Source of the DNA: Papaver somniferum
Taxonomy: Eukaryota > Streptophyta > Magnoliopsida > Ranunculales > Papaveraceae
NCBI RefSeq assembly: GCF_003573695.1
Contig: NC_039362.1
Coordinates: 181,121,977 to 181,185,976, forward strand
Direction: 5' to 3'
Length of the DNA stretch: 64,000 nt
A program made the translations under genes and the position numbers. Under the pieces are notes generated by a model, which made no database searches, was not told where the DNA came from, and saw only the letters and a list, made by a program, of their open reading frames with translations. How positions within the stretch are numbered: position 1 is the stretch's first letter; the number at the start of each line of letters is the position of its first letter. Below, piece by piece: positions 44,726-55,708 of the stretch.

Positions 44726-45442
44726 AAAAACTAGCCAGTCACATGTTAACCTCTTTGAAGTGAATTCTCCAAAGTTAGCATTTACTCCTAATCTTTATCA
44801 TCTTAATTTTAATTATTTTTTTTAATAATTCTATTCATCCCACCAAGTCAAACCCACCGCAGAGATGTCAACGACATGGCTTGACTTTCTCTTTTGGTCA
44901 CCTAAATTTTGTTTCGGACGTTTTAACATGAACAAATATGTTACGTAGTATATATTTGATTTTGCAATCTTTTTGGCTATTGTGGGTGTCTAAGCCCTGG
45001 GAATGTTCATTAAATGGAAGGAAAGAAACAAAATACATGTGTAGACAAATCATGTCCAATTTCCAAAATCATCAGTTGGGTGAGAACTACCATGATTCTT
45101 TATTGTAAGTATAGATAGATAGATGCAATAGATATTGGTGGGTCAAACCCTACAAAATAGAAAATGCATGGGCATTTTTGTTGTTAGATCATTACTAACC
45201 CCGCAAATTATTCTTGCCCATTCATGCATTTTTCCCTGAAACCCCACTCCATAGTATTGTCTCTTTGTGACTCATCTCTTCTTCCTTTCTCTGATTGATT
45301 CTGCTTAGAAGATCATACGAGCCAAGTATACTAATGGTGAATTGTAGAGCAAGGTAGATGTGGTGAGTCGAGCTTGGTGGTTTAAGAGGCGTCATCGGAA
45401 CCTTAATTTCCTACTGTTGCTGTTGCTGATCGTTGCTGAAAA
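44726..45442. promoter_or_regulatory. Upstream region of the CHX gene
   Basis: No gene seen. It should contain the CHX promoter and 5' UTR. A CT-rich stretch (CTCTTCTTCCTTTCTCTG) at 45276-45293 is the kind of pyrimidine patch common in plant 5' leaders. I cannot place a convincing TATA box. Confidence 0.35.
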
Positions 45443-47951
45443 ATGGCGCATATTCTAATGAAAATACAAAAGAAGAATGCAATGGCCTTTGGCACTACAT
45501 GTAAGTTATCCATGAGAATGTTTGAGAATGGGTCGTTTCCTAGGCTACTACAACAGCTCGGCTGCTGTACTTTACTCACAGGAACTCTTAATTTTGTCCT
45601 TCGCCCGATGGAACAAACTAAATTCGTTGGAGCGCTCTTTGTAAGGTTCCTTAATTAATTGTTCCAAAAATCATTAATTAATTTACTCATCTCGTAACGT
45701 AACGTACATTTAGTATATATATATATATATATGTTGCCAGAATAAAGAAAAAAAGAATTGATTTCTTTGTAAAATATATTATGTAATGTATGTACATGTT
45801 CACCATTACAGGCTGGTATTATTCAAAGCCCGTCAATGCTGGGTAGATTGGAAACATTCAAAACAATGGTTTATGAAACACAAGCACTCATGGGTGTTAC
45901 TACACTTTTCGGGTTAGTCTATTTTACGTTCCTTGTCGGAATCAAAATAGACCTGGCTATGCTTCTGAGCACAAAGAGAAAAACATTTTTCATAGGCTGT
46001 TTCACTTTCATCTTTCCTTTAATCGTCAATGCAAGTGTTTCTTTGCTGATGGAGAGGTTCATAGACATGGACCGAAGAATGCATCATTCCCTCCCGAACA
46101 TTGCACTGGTATTGTCTCTAACTGCCTTCTATGATACATCTTGTGTCCTAGACGACTTAAATCTGCTCAACTCAGAGATCGGCCGTATATCCCTATCCAT
46201 TTCATTTGTCAATGGGTTTTGCAGTTGGGCAATCCTGTTTATCGTCTTCTCATTAAAACAATTCAATACTTTAGATCCACGTATAGTGATGTTTTCATGG
46301 ATGAGTAAAGCTCTTTTATTTTCCTTCGTCCTATTTTTTGTCCGTCCATTATATTTATGGATGATTAGAAACACCCCGGAAGGAGACAATTTGAAGGAGG
46401 GTTATGTCATCTTGATCCTCCTTCTCGTCTTGGTAGCAGCATTTTACACTGAGTATATTGGGGAAAAGGCCCTGTTTGGAGCCGTTCTCATGGGATTGGT
46501 GGTACCTATTGGGACACCTATAGGAGCTTCTATTGAAAGAAAGCTCGAGGTCTTCGTTACTCTTGTGCTCTTGCCAGCTTTTTTCATTGTATCATGTTAT
46601 CCGGTAGATGTGTTCAACATCCGCATGAGGAATTTTGCAATTATAGAGTTGCTAGTTTGCATTGGTTTCTTTGTGAAGCTCATTGCAGTATTGCTGCCTT
46701 CTTTCTACTGCGGGATGCATTTTCCGGACGCTCTCTCTATCAGTCTCATCATGAACTGTGATGGCATATTTACTCTTTTGCTTATGACTCGTTTACTTGA
46801 GATGAAGGTACGTAATTTCTGCCAGCAACTTATACCCTTGCCATCATTTTGACCATGCTATCTTGATTTCCGCAATGCAGTGGCTTGATAAGGAATCTTA
46901 CACTGTTATGATCCTCACGAAAGCTTGGATATCAATGGTAGCCACACCATTAGTGAAACGTCTGTATGATCCTTCAAGGAGGTATGCAGGTTACAAGAGG
47001 CAAAGCATCCAAGATCTTGTAGGCCTGGGAGAGCTCCGCATACTTGCTTGTGTTTACGACGAAGACACGGTTCCGGGAATACTTAATTTCCTTGAAGCCA
47101 TTAATCCAGTACAAGATTGCACCCTATGCATCTATGTTCTGCACCTCGTTGAGCTAGTTGGGCGTGCAGCATCTGTCCTGGTTACCCATAAGCAGCGTAA
47201 GAATAGATACTCCAGTAGAGCTAGGAATACGTCAGAGAAAATTATTAACGCCTTCCACCACTTTGAACAACATAATCCAGGCTTCCTCATAGGACAAGCC
47301 TTCACAACAATCTCACAATTCTCAGGTATGTACAATGATGTATGTCACCTAATAATGGATAAGAGGGCCGCGCTGGTGATCGTACCCTTCCATGAGTCAG
47401 TTGAGCATCCCTTTCGGTTAGTCACCCAGAGTGTGTTGCAGAAAGCACCTTCTTCAGTGGGTATCCTCTTTGACCACATAAATGGCTCGAGATCTATTTT
47501 CGATGTTGGCATAAAATATGAAAATGTTGCCTTGATTTTCATCGGAGGGCCTGATGACCGAGAGGCACTAACATTAAGTATGAGAATGGCGATGAATTCT
47601 AACGTAAACCTCACAGTTTTTAGATTAACACTTTCGAGTTCGGATGAATACGTCAAGAAAACGAAGAAAGACGATGACGTGATACAGGATTTGTGGGATA
47701 AAATCATGGACGTGGACAATATTATGTACAAACAAGAAGAGGTAACAGATGGTGCCGATACAGCTTGTAAACTCAAAGCCATTGAAACCAGCTATGACTT
47801 CATAATGGTGGGAAGAAGACATGATAATAGTTCGCGGATCTTATTAGGGCTTGATGAATGGTGTGTGTACAAAGAGCTTGGCGTTATTGGAGACCTTTTC
47901 GCGACCTCCAATTCACCTGGGAAGTTTTCAGTTCTAGTTGTGCAACAATAG
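45443..47951 (+). CDS. CHX-type cation/H+ exchanger (CPA2 family), 754 aa, three exons
   Basis: Exons 45443-45640, 45812-46807 and 46881-47951 join in phase 0 across GT-AG introns of 171 and 73 bp and give 754 codons, near the usual CHX size (about 770-850). Residues about 40-410 form the multi-pass exchanger domain. Landmarks are FVLRPMEQTKFVGALF, AGIIQSPSMLG (across intron 1), FLVGIKIDL and EKALFGAVLMGLVVPIGTPIG. The cytosolic C-terminal half (LYDPSRRYAGYKRQSIQDL onward) is the soluble domain of plant CHX proteins, ending in FSVLVVQQ. CHX proteins move K+ or Na+ against H+ in endomembranes or plasma membrane, often in pollen. The short N-terminus and FVNG (residues 198-201), where many CPA2 members have ND or DD, are unusual. 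Intron 1 has a TA repeat at 45712-45732. Confidence 0.9.
45712..45732. repeat. (TA)n microsatellite in CHX intron 1
   Basis: An alternating TA run starting TAGTATATATATATATATAT, between donor and acceptor of the first intron. Confidence 0.9.
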
Positions 47952-50221
47952 GGCTTTCATTTCTCCGATTGATATACCAAGTTCGATCCCAAGACCTCAT
48001 GATTACTTGTTCTGATGGCAACTACAAAGCTGATGGGAATTGATAGGGTTTTCATTTCTAGCTGTGGTGCTAATATTTTTCTTTTCATCAGTTCTGTTCT
48101 TAGTGTTTAGTTTTTTATATTTTTGTAGATACATGTAAAACAGTAGTTGGTAGTTTCCCATTTTCAGTCAGTCATCGAATTTGGAGGACATTAGTTTATT
48201 GCTCGCTCGGCTGCATGACACTCGACTGACTCTTGTTGTTAGGAGTCATTCACGAGTAAGACATTTGAAGAACAGATGAGAAAATATGGGTCTTCTTGGA
48301 TTTTTGTTTGTTCTCCTAACTGATCACATATGAGTCTGGTTTAGTACGTACATTTGACCCAAAAATTGTTGAATGTATCATCAACAGTTCTCAACGGACC
48401 GAGAAAAAGCAAGCACCAGAAAAACAATATCAAAGCTCCATTTTATAGTGTGTCCGTGGAGTCTGGTTTCAGGGTCCATTTATTCTTTAAGGGTGATAGA
48501 AAACTTTTGAATCCTAGATGCCCAGCCAGTCGAGTACCATTTTGAATATTGCTAGAGTCAGATATATATGCGTAAATCAGACCTCGAGTCAAGCATCAGA
48601 AACTTGGAAAAAAAACAACACTATGTGACGTATAACCGAGGCCGAATCTGATGCCAAATCAAATTCCTAAGAAAGAACAATGTGTTCGTTTTTCCAGCCC
48701 TGCTACCTTGTTCAACCTGTTGATCACTTTGTTAATGCATGGAAGCCCCCCAAGCCTAGAATTGTTGTCAATTTTTCCATCTTTTATCACCACTTATTGC
48801 AGGAAATCCCAAAAGGCATCCCGTGATACCCTTTCAGGACAACTGTTAACATTTAGGTCTGAATGTCATGATATTCTGGGATCTGTTGAATCTGTTTTAA
48901 CAGACACATAAATTATCCAAATTGGAGAAGCGTCCTCTTTTTTCATTAACACTTGTACATAATATTTTAAAACACATACAAAGTAAAATAATACAAATCA
49001 TGAGATGTAATTTTAAACACGTAATGACGTAATGTTTTTAATAATTGTTTACAACTCAATGCATTCCGTGTTTCGGATGTAATGTCATAATTTGAACATC
49101 GACGTTAACGGTGTGTGTTCGGCCATGAAATACAAATATATGCTGTTTTTGATCGTCTCCGTTATCTGTCTAAATGTTTGCATTTCTTAACTTAATTACC
49201 TTTTCATTTTCATTTCAAGCTCATTAATGACAACGAGGAAACCGGTCACGGTCGTAGAGTATTCATTAGAATGATTAAATCTCTAATCAATATTAAGTTT
49301 TGAAAATTATGTTAACCAAACATTTGGATAATCAAGTACTTAATCACATATTTATACACCTGACCATTTAGCTTAGCAATCGGATTATGTTGGAACATTG
49401 AACCATAATCATCAGTATTTATAATCAAAATTCCTGATCAGTGATTTCTTAATCATGTGAAAATCCAACTTTTATGCAACAGAATTTCTCATAACATCAA
49501 GCGTGGTGGTGTTGAGAATAGTCGTTTTGTTTACGGGAATCTAACCAATGGGTTGCATTATTAATCAAATTTTGGTTTCTATCTAACTAGACACAAGTGG
49601 ACAAATTAAATGCATGTTTCTTAACCTAATTAATTTTTGTAATTTAACTAATACATTTTTATATTTATTTAATTATGCTCATCCATGTGCAACTCAATGT
49701 CTTCCTGAAATAAACAAAAGTAAAACGAAAGCCTGGATTAGTAGGAGGAATTATTATTTTTAGAAATAAACAATAAATATAAGGTGTTTAGTTGTTTGGT
49801 GAATAATAACTCTTTTGAATCTGGTTTAACTCATTTATCTTTGTTTCATCTTTGTTTGGCTCATCTGAATCTGATTCATTAAAATCTGACTTGTTTTTAC
49901 ATTCAATGCTGTCTACAAAACTGTATGAGTTGCTTTTACTGGTCCAAATGTGATTGTATTTTTTATCTTTTTCTACATTTTGAGGGTAAAATAGAGAGTT
50001 TTATCTCAGTATTCGAATAAACGCGATTATAAAAGATTAGGCGACACAAAAGGAATTTAGAGAATCCCAACAAATAGTAATTGGATACATTCAAAATTTT
50101 GAAATTTGAAAGAAAAATAAAAAAAGTGCATTGATTATTTTTATCCACAGATAAGTGACAAATTCAAAAAACTCATAAAATTTGGACCGGTAAAAAAAGA
50201 AGAAAAAAATTGAACCTATAT
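47952..50221. other. Intergenic region downstream of CHX
   Basis: 2.3 kb with no recognised gene. Short open frames (48354-48545, 48651-48911) have no family resemblance. A region near 49800-49935 is rich in TGAATCTG/TTTGTTT-type words, as in the MITE at 50869, and may be a related small element. Confidence 0.4.
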
Positions 50222-51622
50222 TGGGAAATTTGAGTAAATTAGTATTTGGGTCGTAAGTTTTAGTATGATAGAGTATTTGGGTCCTAAGTTTGTCCAGTTT
50301 TAAGTTTGGGTCGTTGATCCGTTAGTCAACTACAGATCCTAGTCAAACAGTTAGTTTAATTGATGTCAGTTAGTGATAACATTTACATGTTTTCCGCTGT
50401 GTCAAAGTCTGCTTAAAAATTTGGATTGATCGGTGATCCATGGTGTCCTATGGTTGTATCTCTGGTGCAGTTGGAAGAAGTTATGAGCGCCGGATTAATA
50501 GAATAATATCTTACTTGATTTTATTTGTTATCGATTTGGAGGATTGTTGGAGGTGCACTCTTCTACCAGTAACTTTGAAAACTTTGTAATCGATCAGTTT
50601 TCACTTGCTTCTTATAAGAGCTTCAATTATTATATCAAAATTTATACCTCTGATCATGATGCAGTTATTAGCATAAAAATTCGAATTGATAAGGTGAGAA
50701 CGCTAGAAAGTTCTTTGGATCCTTGCAAATCCGTTTCTGGATTGCCTAATATAGTAAACCCTGGTGTTTTAAACCTTTCTTAATTTTAGATTTGTTCGTG
50801 TACAGATTCACAAGAAATCAGATGTTTCAATTAAAAATTCTTTTAAGCCATGGCTTCTCATACATCTTGTTTGTTTGCAGCTGACTCGACGTCTGGATCT
50901 GAGTCAACTTCTGACTCGGACCGAGTCACCAGTCGGACCGTTTGTTTTGCATTTTGAGTCAGATCTTACTCGACCTATGACTCGGACATAACCCCTGACT
51001 CGGACCCATTTGAATCAGGTAAAAAAATACCCCTGACTCACGGGACCAAACCACCGACTCACGTTTTTTGAGTCAGATGGGTCAGATCTGACTCAAAAAA
51101 AACATATTGAGTCAGATCCAGATGAGTCAGGTGATTTCACTCAGATCCAGATGACTCAGATCCAGACGACTCAGATGATTCAGGAGTAAACAAACATAGT
51201 CATAGTGTTTCTTCACCTGCTCTTGTTGGTTTATCTGAAATGTTTGCTAAACCCAAAAAAACAAGGCTAATTAAGCACTTTTTGATTTCTCGTTCATGGG
51301 TTTCATTATTTTTTTTATAATCAAATGGTCAAATATAGATCGTTGATTTTTGATTTTTTGTATCTAATTTGATTTTCCTGTCGAAGTTATCAAGGTTAAT
51401 TGGAGAATTTTCCGATCCTAAATCTTAGCCGAGAAAAACCGAAGTGCAATGTAAAACAAACGGAACTAACCCTAAGTTAATAGTTTAACTTAAATAGTTA
51501 GTCAACCGGTTTGACTAACGAGTCAACGACCCAAACTCAAAATCGGACAAATTTAGGACCCATACACTAGAACATACCAAAACTTACGACCCAAACACTA
51601 ATTAACTCATAAAATTATCCCA
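50222..51622. mobile_element. 1.4-kb foldback element with TIRs of about 110 bp
   Basis: The left arm 50222-50329 and right arm 51511-51622 are inverted copies. Shared blocks include TTTGGGTCGTAAGTTTT, TGGGTCCTAA.TTTGTCC, AGTTTGGGTCGTTGA and CGTTAGTCAA. Long TIRs with no transposase suggest a non-autonomous MULE-like or foldback element. No convincing target duplication was found. The interior holds a short open frame (50544-50783, +, 79 codons, unknown) and the TGACTC-rich insert. Confidence 0.75.
50869..51196. mobile_element. MITE-like insert packed with TGACTC motifs
   Basis: Bounded by inverted TGTTTGTTT (50869-50877) and AAACAAACA (51188-51196). In between, GACTC or GAGTC occurs at least 15 times in both orientations, in contexts such as TGACTCGG, GAGTCAGATC and ATGACTCAGATCCAGA. 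No open frame, no clear duplication. Class uncertain. Confidence 0.55.
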
Positions 51623-51671
51623 GAAATTGAATGGATAAAAAGTAATTATCCAATTTCAATAAGCATATTTT

Positions 51672-52271
51672 TTACTGCATTATATTGGGGATGGAAAATT
51701 GTCTTGAATCCTCAGAAATGCTCTCTAGATGAGGCCTCCAATCTCGGCTTGCTCGACTAGCACTCGTCCGTCTCCGGTGTCGTGTGGTTTTCTTTTCCGG
51801 TTGAATCTTCTCCGTTACAAATTGTTTACAATCCGCAGGGACTTCTTTATTAACGATAGGTAGATGTAGATCATTCGTTGCTGTTTTACGGACAACAACA
51901 TTCTTCATATCATCAACACACTGTTTTTTAACATCGGCGACGGTAGAGACCACGGTTTTGGTGTTTGCGACGATTTTGGTGGTGGTGTTGTTGTTTTTCT
52001 TCTTTTCGGCCGGAACAGAAGAAGATGGTATTAAGAAATAGATATTACCTCTTTTGAGATCAGATTCCGGAGAAAGAATTAAAATTTTACGAACAACGCC
52101 CTGAGACGATGGTTTACTTAATACGTAATTCGGATTCGCTTTAAGAACTTCTCCGGCGGAGATCGTACGCGTAATTTCTTCGACTTGACCGTTCAAATGA
52201 ACAATTCTGATCACGTCTAGAGCTCCACAAGGAATTACACACGCCAAACAACATCTTAAACTGTTGCCCAT
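51672..52271 (-). CDS. PADRE/DUF4228 family protein, 199 aa
   Basis: Starts MGNSLRCCLACVIPCGALDV, the typical opening of plant DUF4228 (PADRE) proteins. Gly2 is a likely myristoylation site and nearby cysteines are likely palmitoylated, so membrane attachment is expected. The DUF4228 core runs to about residue 85 (IRIVHLNGQVEEI, GEVLKANPNYVLSKPSS, ILSPESDLKRGNIYFLIP). A Lys/Thr/Val-rich disordered middle and a basic C-terminus (RHRRRTSASRASRDWRPHLE) follow. The frame is open for 34 more codons to an upstream ATG (52373). I choose the inner start because of the conserved MGN opening and because a TATATATAT box at 52402-52410 places transcription start near 52375. Family members respond to pathogens and abiotic stress. 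Single exon. Confidence 0.88.
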   Translation of the reverse strand: MGNSLRCCLACVIPCGALDVIRIVHLNGQVEEITRTISAGEVLKANPNYVLSKPSSQGVVRKILILSPESDLKRGNIYFLIPSSSVPAEKKKNNNTTTKIVANTKTVVSTVADVKKQCVDDMKNVVVRKTATNDLHLPIVNKEVPADCKQFVTEKIQPEKKTTRHRRRTSASRASRDWRPHLESISEDSRQFSIPNIMQ

Positions 52272-52401
52272 GATTTTTTTTCCAGCTTCTCCGGTCGATT
52301 TTCCGGTTAATTTCTTCTCTGGTGATTCGTTTATGCTTTGACGATGATCGACGAATAATTTTGTATCGATCAACGATGAGGAGAACTTAGTCGTTATGCA
52401 G

Positions 52402-52410
52402 ATATATATA
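52402..52410 (-). promoter_or_regulatory. Likely TATA box of the PADRE gene
   Basis: TATATATAT on the minus strand, about 130 bases before the MGN start codon. Confidence 0.5.
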
Positions 52411-53052
52411 CATGTACAGAAGCTTAGCTAGACGACGACCAAATTCACATAATTAAGTATTAATTAAACACGTTAACTACTAATTATTGAGCAGATAAGT
52501 GATAAATAATTATTTGTTGCCAGAATGACGAAATTGTCCTTGTACTGTGGTTGAATTATTGATTGTTTGTTAATTCTTCGCTGTTAGATTCGTCAGATTC
52601 ATTATCTTAATAGTAATAAATATGGCATTGCATCTAAGTTTAAGTTAGCTTAATTAAGACAAATGATTGTAAAAATATTCTGTTCACTTATCTGAATCTA
52701 CTGCTATTTTGGGTATTTTGGGAAGATCATTGGATCTAAAATCTCCTTACAGGTAACCCAAAATCTACTACCATCAACTCTTTTGGCCAAATATATGCAC
52801 GGTGGCAAAAATTTACTTCCTAATTCAAAATTTTCCAAACCAAAATATAAAGATCCATCAAGTAGTCTCATGGGCTTATGGTTTCATTCTCTCTCCTATT
52901 ACGGAGGTAGGAATTCGAACCTCATATTTATTAAATAAAAATATATTTTAAGGAGTCGGTATTCCACCTATCAAAAAGAATAAAAATAAAAATAATGCCA
53001 TTCACCAAAATCTATTTCGTTATCAAAAATTATTATGTGATCCGAAATATAC
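52411..53052. other. Upstream region of the PADRE gene
   Basis: AT-rich. No gene or defined element seen. Distal promoter of the minus-strand gene. Confidence 0.4.
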
Positions 53053-53060
53053 CCTGTAAC

Positions 53061-53647
53061 CAAAGTAGTCAATATCGGTTGTACAGGCCGATATTAAAGA
53101 TTTTTATAGGATATCGGAAAAAACCTTTGCGATACTGAAAATATAGACGATGCGAAGGAGAAACGATAAAAACGCGTGAATCGTCATGTACGGACCGATA
53201 TATCGGTTTCACTTGTACACTGATAATATATGTTTCACTTGTACATTGATATATCACTAATGTATTTTTTCTTTTGCTTATGATTTCTTGAACTTTTAGT
53301 TCAAGAAAGTAACTCCACTAATTTTGCTAGCTTCATATATATGATTATGGTAGATGTAATAACCGTAAATGTGATGTCGATGGGCTAACAGACGTTCAAT
53401 GCTTGGTTTCGTTGTTGATAGTATAAGGCTCTAATCAACCACCTCTTATTTTGTAAGGTTTAAGTATGTTTACTATAATTATTATTTTCTATTATGGTTA
53501 TATCAATATATTTTTTTGTTTGATTAATAATAAATATTTTAAAAAAATATCCTATTGATGTATCGCCTATGAAAACAGATATTATCATTTGTATAGGTGT
53601 ATAAGACCCGACCGATACGATATTGATACACGATATTAACTACCTTG
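53061..53647. mobile_element. hAT-like non-autonomous element (587 bp)
   Basis: The ends are inverted: CAAAGTAGTCAATATCG on the left and its near-complement on the right (CAAGGTAGTTAATATCG when reversed). They are flanked by CCTGTAAC (53053-53060) and CATGTAAC (53648-53655), matching 7 of 8. An 8-bp duplication is the hAT signature. The interior is rich in CGATAT/ATATCG and has no transposase. Confidence 0.75.
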
Positions 53648-53655
53648 CATGTAAC

Positions 53656-54362
53656 CCAAATTTTGTTCATCACCGAAAATTTTCACGATATTTTAAAATT
53701 TAGTATGAGACATCAAAATCTAGCATGTGTCATGTGACCTAATTAAAGTTTGTCTTGGGATGCATGTAAAACAAAATTTGTCTTCTTCTTTTAACACAAA
53801 TTCGCTCAATTCGTTCATGCTATATATGCGGAGGAGGTGAAATCTCTTTGATTAAGAAAATATTTAGATTTAAGCAGTATCCACTGTTTTCCTATATTAC
53901 CATTTAATCTTTGATGGTATCTAGAATCATCCAATTAGTTCTAGTGGTAAAATTATTGGATGATAATATGAATGATTTGAGTTCAAAATTCACCAACATC
54001 AAATTTTTCGCCAATTAAAAAAGCAAAAAGTTCTAGTGATATATCATGAATACATGTAAATGTGGAAAATGCTATTCTAATGGTACAATGTATCATAAAT
54101 AAACGTAAAGTGGAAAATGCTATTTAAGTGGACAACCAAAATCCAAAATTCAACGTACCTATAATATACAATGGAGAAAGGGAGTATACATCATGAATAA
54201 GGTAAATGTGAAAAAGCGAATCTAATGGTACATATATATTAGAAGTTTTACGGTATATATCATAAATAACAATAATGTGAAAAATATTATCTAAGTGGAC
54301 AACCAAAATCCAAAATTTTGCATATTTATATACGCTGGACAAAAATAGTACTACTTCCTAAA
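53656..54362. other. Intergenic stretch with a short direct repeat
   Basis: No gene. AAGTGGACAACCAAAATCCA occurs at about 54127 and again near 54293, each with similar flanks (AATGTGAAAAA, ATCATAAATAA), so this is probably an internally repeated small element. Confidence 0.45.
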
Positions 54363-54479
54363 CTGTATTTTTTTATTATTATCTTTTTTTTCTTTTTGAT
54401 TTTGAAACCTTCCGCTGGGTTAAGGAGACCCAAACCAAACAAGAAATAAGAATAAAAAAAAGGAAAAAATAAACTCTAA

Positions 54480-55090
54480 AATAAGTCTTCAAGCTTCTAT
54501 CCTCTTCAATAATAAGCTTAAAATCAGGGCTGAAATCCTCGACGCCCAACTCCACATAAGAAACCGAGAGATGAATAGCAATTAAGGTATTTGCAGCGCG
54601 ATTAGTTTCTCTATGGATATGGCCAACATAATTATATCAAAATACTTGCGTAACTGACTGATCCTTCTCTAGAGATGTAGCACTTCCCAACCTGGACTAG
54701 GGTTTCTATTCTTTAGGAGGTTGCGGACTGCCATGGAATCAATATTGATATAAATTTTCCTCTGATTTTTCGAAATGGCACATTTAAAAGCTAACTCAGC
54801 TCCTTACAACTCAAGGGAAAGAACAGAATCAATACTAGCTCCTCCAATAGCAGCAGCAATAGGATTGCCATTACTGCCACAAAGAATAACAGCAAAACCA
54901 CCAGAATGCTCTGTTTTAAAACCATCTATAATAACCATTGTTTCATCAGGAGAAGGAAACTGCCATCTACAAGCCACCCATTTCTTGTTCCTAAGAACAC
55001 AAGAAACACTCCACCTGTGCAAGAAGGATTTCACTGCCATGGTATCCATATCAGATTGCCAGATTCAATCTTCAACCTAACATCATTCAC
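54480..55090 (-). pseudogene. LINE-encoded RNase H domain (decayed)
   Basis: The open part (54804-55049) has WQFPSPDETMVIIDGFKTE, with the first catalytic Asp, GGFAVILCGSNGNPIAAAI and SVLSLELAFKC with the Glu. Downstream IYINIDSMAVRNLL carries the next Asp, followed by stops. This is the plant RVT_3 RNase H type found at the end of many plant LINEs. Confidence 0.75.
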
Positions 55091-55154
55091 AATTAGAAAA
55101 CTGACTGAATCGGCAGAACTAACCTTGCTAGTATGAAATATCTTGCTTCTTTCT

Positions 55155-55544
55155 TTAGATGAAATTGTTCAAACCAAGTTTCTTGATAGAATTAACCGCT
55201 CCTTCTCCAACAAAGTTATCAGCACACTTTTGAAGCTCATAATCCCAGTTCAACAAACAAGAACGTTGAAAACCCATTTTAAACATTAACCTTTGCCGGA
55301 TAATAGAGGAAAAAGGGAACTTACAAAATAGATGGTCTTCATCCTCAGTGACCACATTACAGAGTAGGCAAGAATCATCATTAACAACTCCCCACTTTAA
55401 AAGTTTGCTCCAAGTCTTAAGCTTTTTGTGCCTAGCAAGCCAACCAATGAAAGAATGCCTTGGAATGAGACCTTTGAACCATACAAAGCGATGCCAAGCC
55501 ATATCATGTCTGGAGAGGGTAATGGAAGCATAAGTATGTCTCAT
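55155..55544 (-). pseudogene. LINE reverse-transcriptase zinc-binding domain (zf-RVT)
   Basis: WHRFVWFKGLIPRHSFIGWL, LLKWGVVNDDSCLLCNVVTE and EDHLFCKFPFSSIIRQRL give the W...P....W and CxxC...HLF..C pattern of zf-RVT, which follows RT in plant LINEs. Confidence 0.85.
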
Positions 55545-55708
55545 GGAGTAATTACCTGAAATATGTCTTCTTCAGAATAATTAACTTCTACTAGGCGAAT
55601 CTGAACACAAACTTTCTCATTAAAACCAAAATCAGTAGGGAAAGTTCAACCTTCCTCAGTAATAAAATTAGCAAGATAATGCAATCCATATTGAACTTCA
55701 AATTAGGT

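Larger units (their letters stand above)
54363..55700 (-). mobile_element. LINE (L1-type) 3' end
   Basis: In minus orientation a zinc-binding RT-tail domain (55155-55544) is followed by an RNase H domain (54480-55090). Then comes a 3' UTR containing GTCTCCTTAACCCAGCGG and an A-rich tail (T-rich on +, 54366-54400). The RT and endonuclease parts are missing, as in a typical 5'-truncated LINE. The upper boundary abuts the 210-bp array. Confidence 0.8.

Noticed and set aside
46129..46389. Minus-strand ORF opposite CHX exon 2 (also 47132-47335, 47345-47782, 47625-47822)
   Set aside because: Shadow frames of the CHX coding strand without domain or splice support.
52272..52373. N-terminal 34-codon extension of the PADRE protein
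   Set aside because: The conserved MGNSLRCC opening and a TATA box placing transcription start near the upstream ATG favour the inner start.
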